Assembly: GCF_900100305.1 (NCBI RefSeq)
Contig: NZ_FNEY01000012.1
Coordinates: 62,001 to 126,000, forward strand
Source: Paracidovorax citrulli
Lineage (GTDB): Bacteria; Pseudomonadota; Gammaproteobacteria; Burkholderiales; Burkholderiaceae_C
Direction: 5' to 3'
Length of the DNA: 64,000 bases
In this document: piece after piece, positions 1 through 9,837 of the stretch
Layout of the letters: the number at the start of each line of letters is the position of its first letter
Numbering within the stretch: the first letter of the stretch is position 1
Notes under the pieces: model-generated
Databases searched by the model: none
The model's input: the letters and a program-made list of their open reading frames with translations, nothing else
What the model was told of the DNA's origin: nothing
Translations under genes and position numbers: made by a program

Positions 1-1527
<1,527 letters not shown>

Positions 1528-1532
1528 GCGCG

Positions 1533-1569
1533 GGACGGCTCCACCCCGTCCGGTAGCTCCGTCCTTTTT
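1533..1569 (+). terminator. possible terminator after ettA
   Basis: GGACGG at 1533-1538 can pair with CCGTCC at 1559-1564, which is followed directly by TTTTT. The loop is long, and a nearer CCGTCC at 1546-1551 competes, so this is a weak call. Confidence 0.3.
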
Positions 1570-1610
1570 CCTGCTGCGATCCCCACCGCGCCGAACCACG
1601 CCGCCGCGCC

Positions 1611-3854
1611 ATGCCCGCCATCGCCCCCACCGCCCGGTTGGCTTTCCGTGCCTGCGTCGTGGCAGCCATCCGCGACGGCGAGGCGATGATGGAGGCACTG
1701 GTGGCGCAAACGCGCGATGCCCTGGAGGCCGAGGTGCCGCTGGCGCGCGAGCCCCGGCGGCGCGATGCGCTGGAGGGCGCCCGCGCGCTGCTGGCGCAGC
1801 ACGCCCCCGCGCTGGTGCGGGGCTTCCCCATGGCCCTGCTGGAGATCTTCGCGGGCGCCGATCCGGACGCCCGGGCGAGGCCTTCCGAGCCCGCGGGGCT
1901 GGACTTCGGCGAGCTGTCCCTGATGGACGAGGCCGAGGTCATGGCGCAGGTGGAACTGTCGCGCGCCCAGCAGGTGGCACTGCATGCCACCGAAGCCATG
2001 CTGGCGGAGCTGGACGCGCTGGTGAGCGCGGCCCAGGGCCTGCCCAGCGTGCAACCCGACCGCAATCCATTGCGACCGGGGAACTACATCCGCGCCCTGC
2101 AGCAGGTGGTGGGCGCCGCAGGGGTTTCATCTGACGTGCGCACCCTCTGGATGGCACCGCTGCGCAATGCCCTGGGCACCCAGCTCCAGGCCGCCTACCG
2201 CAGCGCCGCCGCCCGGCTCCGCGAGGACGGCGTGCAGCCCGTGGGCTATGCGGTCGCGGGCCATGCCGCGGGGCGGGGCGCCGCCGGGCGCTGGCAGGGG
2301 CCGGTGACCGGCTGGAGCGGCATGGCGGGCACGCCGCTGCCGCCGTCCCAGCCGGCAGTCCTGGCGCCCGACGCCGAGGAAGCCCTGCTCACCGTCGCCA
2401 TGCTCCGGCAGATGCTGGCCCAGCCTATGGGGCTGGCGGCACCGGTGGCCGCTTTTCCAGGCGGTGGTCTCGCCGCTGCCGCGGCCGAGGCGATGGAAGA
2501 CATCGCCGAGCTCGAACGCATCGTGGGCCGCCTGTCCGGCAGCCTGCCCGCGCCGCTCGCGGCCGACGCGCCCGCGGCGGCGCATCCGGACATGGCAGCG
2601 GCTGCCATCGCGCAGCCGGCAGCCGGCCCGGCCGACGCGCCCGCACGGCCCCGGTCGCGTACCGCCAGCGAGGTGGTGAGCCGCATGATGGACAACATCG
2701 CGCAGGACGACCGCCTGCTGCCTCCCGTGCAGCGCTCGCTGCAGAACCTGCGCCCGGCGCTGCAGCGCCTGGTGCGGCACGATCCGCGCTTTTTCACCGA
2801 CGACCGGCATCCCGCGCGCCGCCTGCTGGACGCGCTCACCCAGCGGGCGCTGTCCTTCGATTCCGAGGACGTGCAGGATTTCAGCGGCTTCGCGCGCCTC
2901 ATGGAGCGGGCCGTGGACAGCGTGACCTCGGGCGACACGCGCAGCGCCGACACCTTCGCGGCCGCCCTGGCGGGGCTGGAAGCCGGCTGGTCCGAGCAGG
3001 ACCGGCGCCGCCGCGAGCGGGAGGAGTCCGCGCGCGCCGTGGCGCAGGAACTGACGCGCCGCGAGGCGCTGTCACGCCGCGTGTCGCAGGACATCCGTGC
3101 GCTGGCCCGCACCGAGGACGTGCCGCCGGACATCGTGGAGTTCGCCGCGGGCCCCTGGGCCGACGTGGTGGCGCGCGCCCAGGCGGACCGGCCCGGCGAG
3201 GACGACCCCGGCGGCTACCTCGCGGTCGTGCCCGAGCTGTTCTGGCTCGCCCAGCCCGCGCTCGCGGCCCGCACGCCCGAGCGCCTGGCCCCGGCCGTCA
3301 CGCGCATCCTGGGCGTGCTGCGCGGTGGGCTGGACAGCGTGGGCCACGACGAAGGCATGACCGCCGCCATCCTGGAGCGCGTCGCGGCCCTGCACCAGGC
3401 GGCGGCGGAGCAGGCCGCCGCCCGCGCAGGCGAGGCCACGGACTCCGGAATGCCGCAGACCGGCCACTCCCTGCTGGAGCCCGAGGAGTCCGAGGAGTCC
3501 GAGGAGTCCGAAAAGGTCGAAGAGGCCGAAGAGGCCGAAGAGGCCGAAGAGGCCGGCGAGGACCGGGCCGGGGATGCCGCCACGCCCACCGACGGGGCGA
3601 ACGCCTCCGGCGGCGAACTTTCCATCGGCACCTGGGTGGAACTCGCCACCCATCACCGCGCGGTGCATACGCAGCTCACCTGGGCCAGCCCGCACCACAC
3701 GCTGTTCCTGTTCACCGCCCCCGACGGCAGCACGCAGTCCATGACGCGGCGCGTGCGGGACAAGCTCATGGCAGACGGCGCGCTCAAGGTGCTGCCGGGG
3801 CCTCCGGCGAAGATCCGGTCCCCCCGGGGCGTATCGCGCAAGCCGGGGCGCTGA
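1611..3854 (+). CDS. DUF1631 family protein
   Basis: 747-residue cytoplasmic protein of the DUF1631 family, which is common in Burkholderiales and has no established function (some databases call it a thymidine phosphorylase without evidence). There is no signal peptide or membrane segment. The helical N-terminal part (residues 1-110) and the region around residues 355-600 (RTASEVVSRMMDNIAQDDRLLPPVQ onwards in two pieces) match the family. Residues 625-650 are an acidic tandem repeat, and the C-terminus (from ELSIGTWVEL) forms a short basic beta-rich domain like the PilZ-type tails seen in this family. The ATG at 1611 has no strong Shine-Dalgarno, but no better upstream start exists. It converges on the TAXI gene with only 16 nt between stops. 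Confidence 0.8.
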   Translation: MPAIAPTARLAFRACVVAAIRDGEAMMEALVAQTRDALEAEVPLAREPRRRDALEGARALLAQHAPALVRGFPMALLEIFAGADPDARARPSEPAGLDFGELSLMDEAEVMAQVELSRAQQVALHATEAMLAELDALVSAAQGLPSVQPDRNPLRPGNYIRALQQVVGAAGVSSDVRTLWMAPLRNALGTQLQAAYRSAAARLREDGVQPVGYAVAGHAAGRGAAGRWQGPVTGWSGMAGTPLPPSQPAVLAPDAEEALLTVAMLRQMLAQPMGLAAPVAAFPGGGLAAAAAEAMEDIAELERIVGRLSGSLPAPLAADAPAAAHPDMAAAAIAQPAAGPADAPARPRSRTASEVVSRMMDNIAQDDRLLPPVQRSLQNLRPALQRLVRHDPRFFTDDRHPARRLLDALTQRALSFDSEDVQDFSGFARLMERAVDSVTSGDTRSADTFAAALAGLEAGWSEQDRRRREREESARAVAQELTRREALSRRVSQDIRALARTEDVPPDIVEFAAGPWADVVARAQADRPGEDDPGGYLAVVPELFWLAQPALAARTPERLAPAVTRILGVLRGGLDSVGHDEGMTAAILERVAALHQAAAEQAAARAGEATDSGMPQTGHSLLEPEESEESEESEKVEEAEEAEEAEEAGEDRAGDAATPTDGANASGGELSIGTWVELATHHRAVHTQLTWASPHHTLFLFTAPDGSTQSMTRRVRDKLMADGALKVLPGPPAKIRSPRGVSRKPGR
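3483..3554 (+). repeat. 9-nt tandem repeat inside DUF1631 gene
   Basis: Eight consecutive 9-nt units keep the reading frame: three GAGGAGTCC, one GAAAAGGTC and four GAAGAGGCC. They encode EES x3, EKV and EEA x4. The third-position uniformity inside each block suggests recent slippage rather than selection on the protein alone, so the copy number may vary between strains. Confidence 0.85.
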
Positions 3855-3870
3855 GCCGCCGCCGGCCGCG

Positions 3871-5250
3871 CTAAGGACGGGCGGACGGGGCCTCCACGCC
3901 GGCGGCCACCTTCTGCCGCACGATCTGGACGTGGTGCCGCAGCGCGTAGAGCTCGTCCGCGTACGACAGCGGCACGCTCACTTTCTCCACCTGCGCTTCC
4001 AGCTGGCCCAACTGCGCCAGCAACTCCTGCGGCGGCAGGCCGCCGACCTCGAACTGGTCCTCGATCTCGCGCAGGCGGCCGTACCAGCGGAACACGCGCG
4101 AGCGCACGCGGAACTGGTAGAGCGGCGGCACCACGCGCGACAGCGGCAGCATCGCGGCCAGCAGCACGCCCAGCACCAGCCACATGCGCTCGACGAGGTT
4201 GGCGATCCAGAACGGCAGGTAGCGCTGCAGCAGCGGCGGCGAGCCGTTGATGGCGCGCTCGCCCTCGGCCGCGATCGGCAGCTCGATGTGCCGCGTGTTC
4301 GGAAAATCCCGCGCGCGGTTGAACCATCCCGCGCCGCCGTGCAGCGTCTGCGCGCTCTGCGCAAAGAGCTGCAGCAGCGCCGGGTGCGTGCCGTCGCGCG
4401 CCAGCAGCGAGGTGGTCGAGGCCACCAGCCGCACGTCCGACGGCGGCACGTCGCCCGCCAGGTCCACCACGCCGCGCGGCAGCGTGACCGGCGTGAGGAA
4501 CGGAAAGCGCCGGCCATAGGCCTCGTTCTGCGGGAAGTCCATCAGCCGCACGCCCGGCGTCTGCAGCAGCATCTGCACCATCAGCGACTCGGGCGCCGAG
4601 GCGAACACCAGCACATCCAGCCGCCCCGCCAGAAAATCCACCGTGGCCGGCGTCTGCCCGAGCTGCGTGCGCCGCACCCGGGCCGGCTCCACGTGGTTGG
4701 CCTCCAGCAGCGTGTCCACCAGCGTCGGCAGGCCGCTGCCCGGCGTGCCCACGTTCACGCGCAGGCCACGCAGTTGCGCGAGGCGCGTGAGCCGCCCGCC
4801 CGGTGCCACGCGCCGCGCCGCGTCCTCGCGGTAGAAGATCCACACCGGCTCCACGAACAGGCTGCCCAGCGATTCGAGCGTCTCGGCATCCTCCGGCCGC
4901 AGCTCGCCCGTGCCACCCTGCACGAAGGCCAGGTCCGCCGCGCCCTCGCGCAGCAACTGCAGGTTGGCCGACGAGCCTTCGCTCTCCTTCAGCACCACCT
5001 CGATGCCCTCGGCCGCCAGCGCCTGCCGGTAGCGCTGGCCGAACTCCGCATACGCGCTCTGCGCCGGCCCCGTGGCCAGCACCACGCGGCGCGGCGGGTT
5101 GGGCTGCAGCCACCAGTAGGCGAGCACCACCAGCCCCACGGCCACGAAGGCCAGCGGCCCGGCCGACAGCAGCAGGTCGCGCACGTTCAGCAGCGCCGTG
5201 CGCACGCGCCGGGCCGCGGTGCGCGACCGCGCGGCAAGCATGACGTTCAT
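3871..5250 (-). CDS. TAXI-family TRAP transporter solute-binding protein
   Basis: 459-residue membrane-anchored receptor of the TAXI (TRAP-associated extracytoplasmic immunogenic) type. An N-terminal membrane segment lies at about residues 28-49, and the periplasmic ligand-binding domain begins at RRVVLATGPAQSAYAEFGQRY (in parts) with the usual GSSANLQLLREGAADLAFVQGG stretch. A second membrane segment (VERMWLVLGVLLAAMLPLS) follows, then a cytoplasmic helical tail likely to form a coiled coil. The start ATG (MNVMLAARSR) overlaps the stop of the upstream hydrolase gene by 4 nt (ATGA at 5247-5250), which fixes the start and implies translational coupling. No TRAP permease gene is near, so the partner is either elsewhere or absent. 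Confidence 0.82.
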   Translation of the reverse strand: MNVMLAARSRTAARRVRTALLNVRDLLLSAGPLAFVAVGLVVLAYWWLQPNPPRRVVLATGPAQSAYAEFGQRYRQALAAEGIEVVLKESEGSSANLQLLREGAADLAFVQGGTGELRPEDAETLESLGSLFVEPVWIFYREDAARRVAPGGRLTRLAQLRGLRVNVGTPGSGLPTLVDTLLEANHVEPARVRRTQLGQTPATVDFLAGRLDVLVFASAPESLMVQMLLQTPGVRLMDFPQNEAYGRRFPFLTPVTLPRGVVDLAGDVPPSDVRLVASTTSLLARDGTHPALLQLFAQSAQTLHGGAGWFNRARDFPNTRHIELPIAAEGERAINGSPPLLQRYLPFWIANLVERMWLVLGVLLAAMLPLSRVVPPLYQFRVRSRVFRWYGRLREIEDQFEVGGLPPQELLAQLGQLEAQVEKVSVPLSYADELYALRHHVQIVRQKVAAGVEAPSARP

Positions 5251-6299
5251 GGCCAGCCCGCTCCCCAGGGCGCCGTGCCGGCGACGTCGGCCGCGCAGGG
5301 CAGGTGCAGCCCCTCGGCCGTGGTCAGCGAGCGCGCCGCCAGCACCGAGCGCAGCGTGGCGCGCGCCGTCGCCTCGGCCGCCATGGTGGAGAGCACCATC
5401 ATCCCGAGCGGCTTGCCCGCCCGTCCGGTGCCCAGCGCGAACAGCGTGTCGCCATCCGACAGCGTGTGCACCGGATTGATCGCCCGCGCCAGCCCGTCGT
5501 GCGCGCACACCGCCAGCCGGCGCGCCTGCGCCTTGGTGATCACCGCATCGGTCGCCACCACGCCGATCGTGGTGTTGGTGCCCGCAAGCAGCGTGCGCGG
5601 CGCATCGCCCGCCAGCAGCGCGCGGCGCGTATCGCGCAGGTGCAGGCCATCGGCCGTGCGAGCGCCGGCCACCGGGCGGCCCGTCTCCGGGTCCACCACG
5701 TCGCCCACCGCATTGCAGGCCACCAGCGCGCCCACCGTCACGCCATCCACGGTGACCGATGCGCTGCCGATGCCGCCCTTCATCGCATGCGCCATGCCGA
5801 ACAGCTTGCCCACGGCTGCTCCGGCGCCCGCGCCCACGCAGCCCTCGGCCAGCGGCATGGCCGCCGCACCCGAAGAAGCTGCAGCGGCAGCCGCCTCGCA
5901 CGCCGCATAGCCCGCCGCCACATCGGGCCGGATGCGCGCATCGCCCACGTGCAGATCGAACAGCACCGCCGCCGGCACCAGCGGCACCCGCGCCACCCCC
6001 ACGTCGAACCCGATACCGCGCTCCTCCAGCCACCGCACCGCGCCCGCCGCCGCATCCAGCCCGAACGCGCTGCCGCCGGCCAGCATCACGGCATGGATGC
6101 GGTCGACCAGGTGCGTGGGCTCCAGCAGATCGGTTTCGCGCGTGCCGGGGGCCGCGCCGCGCACATCCACGCCTGCCACGGCGCCTTCGCGGGCGATGAC
6201 GACGGTGCAGCCGGTGGGGCGGAGGGGGGAGGTGAAGTGGCCGACTTCGATGCCTGCTACCTGGGTGATGGAGCCGGGGGAGATGGGGCGGTTAGACAT
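5247..6299 (-). CDS. P1 family (DmpA/NylC-like) Ntn hydrolase
   Basis: 350-residue hydrolase of peptidase family P1 (DmpA aminopeptidase, NylC nylon-oligomer hydrolase). These are made as one chain and self-cleave to expose an N-terminal nucleophile. The motif GTNTTIGVVATD at residues 240-251 matches the NylC cleavage site, so cleavage is expected between Asn242 and Thr243. Other family marks are GGSAFGLDAAAG (residues 75-86) and the Gly/Ala-rich substrate loop. The start at MSNRPISPG (6299) fits the family better than the in-frame ATG 42 nt upstream. It is coupled to the TAXI gene downstream, so the two may share a substrate class such as short amides or peptides (inference). There is no signal peptide, so it is cytoplasmic. 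Confidence 0.85.
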   Translation of the reverse strand: MSNRPISPGSITQVAGIEVGHFTSPLRPTGCTVVIAREGAVAGVDVRGAAPGTRETDLLEPTHLVDRIHAVMLAGGSAFGLDAAAGAVRWLEERGIGFDVGVARVPLVPAAVLFDLHVGDARIRPDVAAGYAACEAAAAAASSGAAAMPLAEGCVGAGAGAAVGKLFGMAHAMKGGIGSASVTVDGVTVGALVACNAVGDVVDPETGRPVAGARTADGLHLRDTRRALLAGDAPRTLLAGTNTTIGVVATDAVITKAQARRLAVCAHDGLARAINPVHTLSDGDTLFALGTGRAGKPLGMMVLSTMAAEATARATLRSVLAARSLTTAEGLHLPCAADVAGTAPWGAGWP

Positions 6300-6603
6300 G
6301 TGAGGCGCTGGGGTGATGTAGGGAAGCGGCTGAGGGCGCAACCATAGCGTAAGCCTGTCAGGCCTGAAAACGACGCGACTCAGTGGTGGATGGCACCTGC
6401 AAGCCCCGAGCAGTCATCGATCACGGCCATGCCAGGTGACATGTTTGCAGCGGCTACCGGCCGCACACCATGGGCTTCCGCTGGCTTCTGCCGGAAAGTC
6501 GACTTCAACGAGCAGCTCGCGACCGCGCAATCTCGACCACGCGCTGGCCAAGCAGCTCGGCCGTCTTCGGATCGCCGGCCCGGGGCGCTTCTTCGTCACT
6601 CGG
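6300..6603. other. 304-bp gap with possible coding remnant
   Basis: No intact gene is seen. On the minus strand, after the stop of the DsbA-like gene, the same frame stays open to a TGA at 6505-6507 and reads DPKTAELLGQRVVEIARS. This looks like the C-terminal helix of a flavodoxin-like or similar reductase. No start or remainder of such a gene is visible, so it may be decayed sequence or chance. The part next to 6299 should hold the promoter of the P1 hydrolase gene, but no convincing -35/-10 pair was found. Confidence 0.3.
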
Positions 6604-7248
6604 TCAGCCCAGCAGGGCATCGAGCTTTTGATTGAGCGTGGACAACGTTGTGCCGGTGGCCGGCAGCTTGTGGACCTCGTTCTTGTTGACGAACAGCAGC
6701 GTGGGATACGAGTGCGCTCCCAACACGTTGTGCGCGAGGTCGAAGTCCGCCCGCGCCTGCGCCTTGGCCGACCCATCGGCGAGCTGGCGCAGCACCAACT
6801 CGTCGTTCAGCCCGTTGGCCTTCGCGATGGCGGAGACGATAGCGGGCTCTGACAGGCTCTCGCCACGGCCGTAGAAGGCGGCCTGCAACTCATGCGCCCA
6901 ATGAACGGCCCGCTCAGGCGCATGCGCGCGGAGGGCGGCCAGGGCGGCACCGGCATCGAGCGAGTCCATCACCACGTCGCCTTGCGTGAGCATCGCCTTG
7001 TAGCTTTCACCGAACACCGCGCCAGTCAAACGAGCAATCCGCTCGTTGGCTTCAGGAATGTGCGGATAGTCGGCGATGGCGGCGGCCCGCTCACCCACGA
7101 AAAGCCCGCCGCTGATGGCGGTGAACGCCACCCGGTGCCGGTTCGCGGCTTCGAATTCGCCCATGCGCTCCGAGAAGCCCCAGCACCAGCCGCAGTAGGC
7201 ATCCATGACGTAGACCACTGCTTTGCCGGGGAGAGTGAACTTATCCAT
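6604..7248 (-). CDS. DsbA-family thioredoxin-fold oxidoreductase
   Basis: 214-residue cytoplasmic protein with a DsbA/FrnE-like thioredoxin fold. The active site is C-G-W-C in MDAYCGWCWGFSERM (residues 11-25), and the cis-proline loop is in GAHSYPTLLFVNKN. The middle is the helical insertion of DsbA-type proteins. There is no signal peptide, so it is not a periplasmic DsbA but closer to predicted protein-disulfide isomerase-like or 2-hydroxychromene isomerase-like proteins. The start at 7248 is chosen because AAGGAG lies 7 nt upstream; the longer reading frame to 7278 has none. It lies 23 nt downstream of the metallo-hydrolase-fold gene and is probably co-transcribed with it under the divergent LysR regulator. 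Confidence 0.85.
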   Translation of the reverse strand: MDKFTLPGKAVVYVMDAYCGWCWGFSERMGEFEAANRHRVAFTAISGGLFVGERAAAIADYPHIPEANERIARLTGAVFGESYKAMLTQGDVVMDSLDAGAALAALRAHAPERAVHWAHELQAAFYGRGESLSEPAIVSAIAKANGLNDELVLRQLADGSAKAQARADFDLAHNVLGAHSYPTLLFVNKNEVHKLPATGTTLSTLNQKLDALLG

Positions 7249-7271
7249 GTCGCGCTCCTTGGTTACATCGC

Positions 7272-8153
7272 TCACCACTTCATCTCGCCCTTGCCGACCC
7301 TGGCGCCGATGTCCAGGGCGATGCCCAAGCCTGCTGTGGGGTATGCGGCCTTCATGGCGCCGATCAGCTCGGCGCTGTTGTTGGCCTTCTTGAGCTCGGT
7401 GTCCCAGCGCTGCAGGTAGGCCTGCGTGAAGGCGACTTGCGAGACATCCTGGACTTCGCCAGGCGCCGAGTGGCCGGGGACCACCACTGCGGGTTGCAGC
7501 GCGGCGATGTCAGCGAGCTTCTTCGACCATGCGGCGCGGTCTTCCGCACTGGCCGCGTCTGCGGTCCAGACGTGCAGGCCGGCGAAGACGTTGACGCCGC
7601 CGACCACGGATTGGATGGACGGAATCCAAACGTAGCTCCGGTGCGGCAAATGATCGTCCAGACCGCGGATCTCCAGGGCCTGGTCTTCGAGCGTGATCGT
7701 GTTGCCCGACAGGACCTCGGGCACGCTGACGCTCTTGGGAGCGTTGGCACCCATCTTGGGCGGCCAGAAGGCGAGCTTGGTCGGCAACGTGGCTTCGATC
7801 TTCTTGACGGTGGGCGCGGTGGCGACGACCTTTGCATCGGGGAAATACGACTTCAAGATGTTGACGCCGAAGTAGTAGTCGGGGTCGGGCTGGCTGATGT
7901 AGATGGTCTTGAGCGTCTTGCCGCTGTCCAGGACCATCGCCGCGATGCGCAGCGCATCTGCGCGGGTGAAACCCGTATCCAGAAGGACGGCATCGGTCTT
8001 GCCGGAAACCAATACCGAATTGACATTGAAGCTGTCAGCGTCGGCGTGGTAGACCTTCAGGGTCAGGGGGGCGGTTTGAGCGTGGGCAGTGCCGGCGACC
8101 AGGACAAGCGAGGCGACAACGGCGACATTGGTGAGGGTGCGTGCGAAAGACAT
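7272..8153 (-). CDS. exported metallo-beta-lactamase-fold protein, degenerate zinc motif
   Basis: 293-residue protein with a Sec signal peptide (MSFARTLTNVAVVASLVLVA, cleavage near AHA-QTA) and an MBL-fold scaffold: LLDTGF (57-62), a GH in VVPGHSAPG (about residue 228) and the family block GLDDHLPHRSYVWIPS. Where active MBL enzymes have HxHxDH this protein reads SQPDPDYYFG (residues 87-96), so both His of the first zinc site and the last His are replaced. It may be a non-hydrolytic or differently metallated member. The gene is divergent from the LysR gene at 8265, which probably controls it. It is followed by the DsbA-like gene. Confidence 0.8.
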   Translation of the reverse strand: MSFARTLTNVAVVASLVLVAGTAHAQTAPLTLKVYHADADSFNVNSVLVSGKTDAVLLDTGFTRADALRIAAMVLDSGKTLKTIYISQPDPDYYFGVNILKSYFPDAKVVATAPTVKKIEATLPTKLAFWPPKMGANAPKSVSVPEVLSGNTITLEDQALEIRGLDDHLPHRSYVWIPSIQSVVGGVNVFAGLHVWTADAASAEDRAAWSKKLADIAALQPAVVVPGHSAPGEVQDVSQVAFTQAYLQRWDTELKKANNSAELIGAMKAAYPTAGLGIALDIGARVGKGEMKW

Positions 8154-8219
8154 TCGAATCTCCGGGATGAAGCAGCGTTGCTGCGATGGGATGAACTGTA
8201 TTAGTCGCTTGCGCAGAGA

Positions 8220-8233
8220 TAAACTCCGGTTTA
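8220..8233. promoter_or_regulatory. candidate LysR operator
   Basis: The sequence is a perfect inverted repeat TAAAC-TCCG-GTTTA in the 111-bp divergent region between the MBL-fold gene (start 8153) and the LysR gene (start 8265). Position and symmetry fit a LysR-type recognition site, which is usually a T-N11-A dyad. It lies about 31 nt upstream of the LysR ATG, consistent with autoregulation. Confidence 0.55.
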
Positions 8234-8264
8234 ATTGAATGTTTGTCAACTGATTCGAGCAGGC

Positions 8265-9182
8265 ATGGACCGTCTGACCGCTATGCGGGTGTTCGTGGAA
8301 GTCGTGGATCGCGGCAGCGTCAGCGCCGCTGCCGAGGCGATGGATATGTCGCGGGCCATGGCGAGCCGTTACCTCGAAGGCCTGGAAAACTGGCTGGGCG
8401 CAAGGCTGCTGCACCGCACCACGCGGCGGATAACGCTGACGGACGCCGGGCAGACCTCGCTCGTGACCTGCCGGGAAATGCTCGTGTTGGCGAATGACGT
8501 CATGGCGCAGGCGGGACAAGGAAGCACGCAGGCGCATGGTCGCCTGCGACTGACGTCGTCTTCTTCCTTCGCGATGGCCCAGCTCACCGGCGCCGTGGTG
8601 GATTTCCAGGCACTGCACCCGAAGGTGGACATCGATCTGGTGATGGTGGACCGGACCGTGGATCTGGTGCAGGAACGCATCGACCTCGCCGTCCGCCTGA
8701 GCAATGCCGTCGATCCGGTCCTCGTGGCGCGTCGACTGGCAAGTTGCTACTCAGTGCTTTGCGCATCTCCTGCCTATCTTGAGCGCGCGGGTGCGCCAAA
8801 AACGCCGGAAGACTTGCAAGTGCATCAGTGCATCCTCCACAACGCCGGGTTCGCTCCGGAATATCGGCTTCGTCGTGCAGGCGAGTGGACAACCGTTGCC
8901 GTGCGCGGCGCGATCACCGCTAACGAAACATCGGTGGTGCGAGCGGCGGCGCTGGCGGGCGCAGGCATCGCCATGCTGCCCACTTACTTCGTGGGCGATT
9001 CATTGGCGGACGGGACCTTGCGGAAGGTGCTGCCGGAGTATGCGCTGGAGCCACTGGACATTCAGGCTGTGTACCTATCGCGGCGCCATCAACCTCTGCC
9101 ACTCAGGCTTCTGATCGACTTCCTCGCGGATCGCTTCGGCGGTGAAGTCGCACCATGGGACCGCCTTCCGCTCCCGGCGTGA
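8265..9182 (+). CDS. LysR-family transcriptional regulator
   Basis: 305-residue LysR-type regulator. The N-terminal winged helix-turn-helix (MDRLTAMRVFVEVVDRGSVS, then AAAEAMDMSRAMASRYL) covers residues 1-60. The effector-binding domain follows from about residue 90 (RLRLTSSSSFAMAQLTGAVV). The ATG at 8265 gives the canonical N-terminus; a TTG at 8235 would add ten residues and overlap the probable operator region. It reads divergently from the MBL-fold/DsbA-like pair, the usual arrangement for a LysR regulator and its target. The effector cannot be told from sequence. Confidence 0.92.
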   Translation: MDRLTAMRVFVEVVDRGSVSAAAEAMDMSRAMASRYLEGLENWLGARLLHRTTRRITLTDAGQTSLVTCREMLVLANDVMAQAGQGSTQAHGRLRLTSSSSFAMAQLTGAVVDFQALHPKVDIDLVMVDRTVDLVQERIDLAVRLSNAVDPVLVARRLASCYSVLCASPAYLERAGAPKTPEDLQVHQCILHNAGFAPEYRLRRAGEWTTVAVRGAITANETSVVRAAALAGAGIAMLPTYFVGDSLADGTLRKVLPEYALEPLDIQAVYLSRRHQPLPLRLLIDFLADRFGGEVAPWDRLPLPA

Positions 9183-9281
9183 CAGACACGATCTTCCCGC
9201 TTTACTGTCTTCGTGAGTTACCAGTAGCCATCGAAGCGCTTCAGAAATGGCCGCTGTTTGCTTAGCCATCTCCCGGATTTT

Positions 9282-9823
9282 TCAACGCCCGACAAGCTCG
9301 ATGCGGCTCACCACAAGCCCGCCCCCATCACGCTCCGCCAGAAACCGCACCCGCGCGCCCGGCACCAACACCGCATCCGCAGGCGTCTCCCGCACCCGGA
9401 CACCATCGTCATGGGCGGCATGTCCAGGTTGCGCAGTTCGCCGTGCCGCAATGTGATGCGGCGGGTGGCGGCATTCCAGCGCACGACCTCGCCTTCGCTC
9501 AGCGCGGTGCTGGGTGAAGCAGGTGCAGAAGCAGAAGTAGATGCGGAAGCACCTGCCGGTGCATCTGCGGAAGCGCCGTGGTCCGTAGGGTGTGCATGAC
9601 CAGCGTGCTCTGCTGCGTCCGGTGTTTGCGCATGCAGCGGACCGGAGGCTGCCACCAAACCACCCACTGCGATCCAGGCCGCGAGCGCTCCGGTCGCCTT
9701 CGGCCACCACCGGGCGTTCGAGAAGCACCCGTTCCGTGCCCGTCGAGGTTGCGGTGCTTGCGGTCTCTGCACGTGGCGCGTGCACGTATCCGGCGACATC
9801 GCCGCTCTCATCTTCGTCATCAT
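9282..9823 (-). pseudogene. CusF-like periplasmic copper-binding protein, frameshifted
   Basis: The reading frame from 9823 gives a hydrophobic export segment (GALAAWIAVGGLVAASGPLHAQ), a His-rich stretch, and the CusF core GEVVRWNAATRRITLRHGEL and NLDMPPMTMV with the copper-ligand His and two Met (Met replaces the Trp of E. coli CusF). Directly after MTMV the frame breaks. The rest of the beta-barrel (RVRETPADAVLVPGARVRFL to the stop at 9282) continues in another frame. One extra base near 9399-9403 would restore FRVRETPADA, so this is a 1-nt deletion or a sequencing error. A GGAGG precedes the ATG at 9823; an ATG at 9841 overlaps the DUF411 stop. It is the last gene of the copper cluster. 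Confidence 0.75.
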
Positions 9824-9837
9824 TGCCGTTCCTCCCC

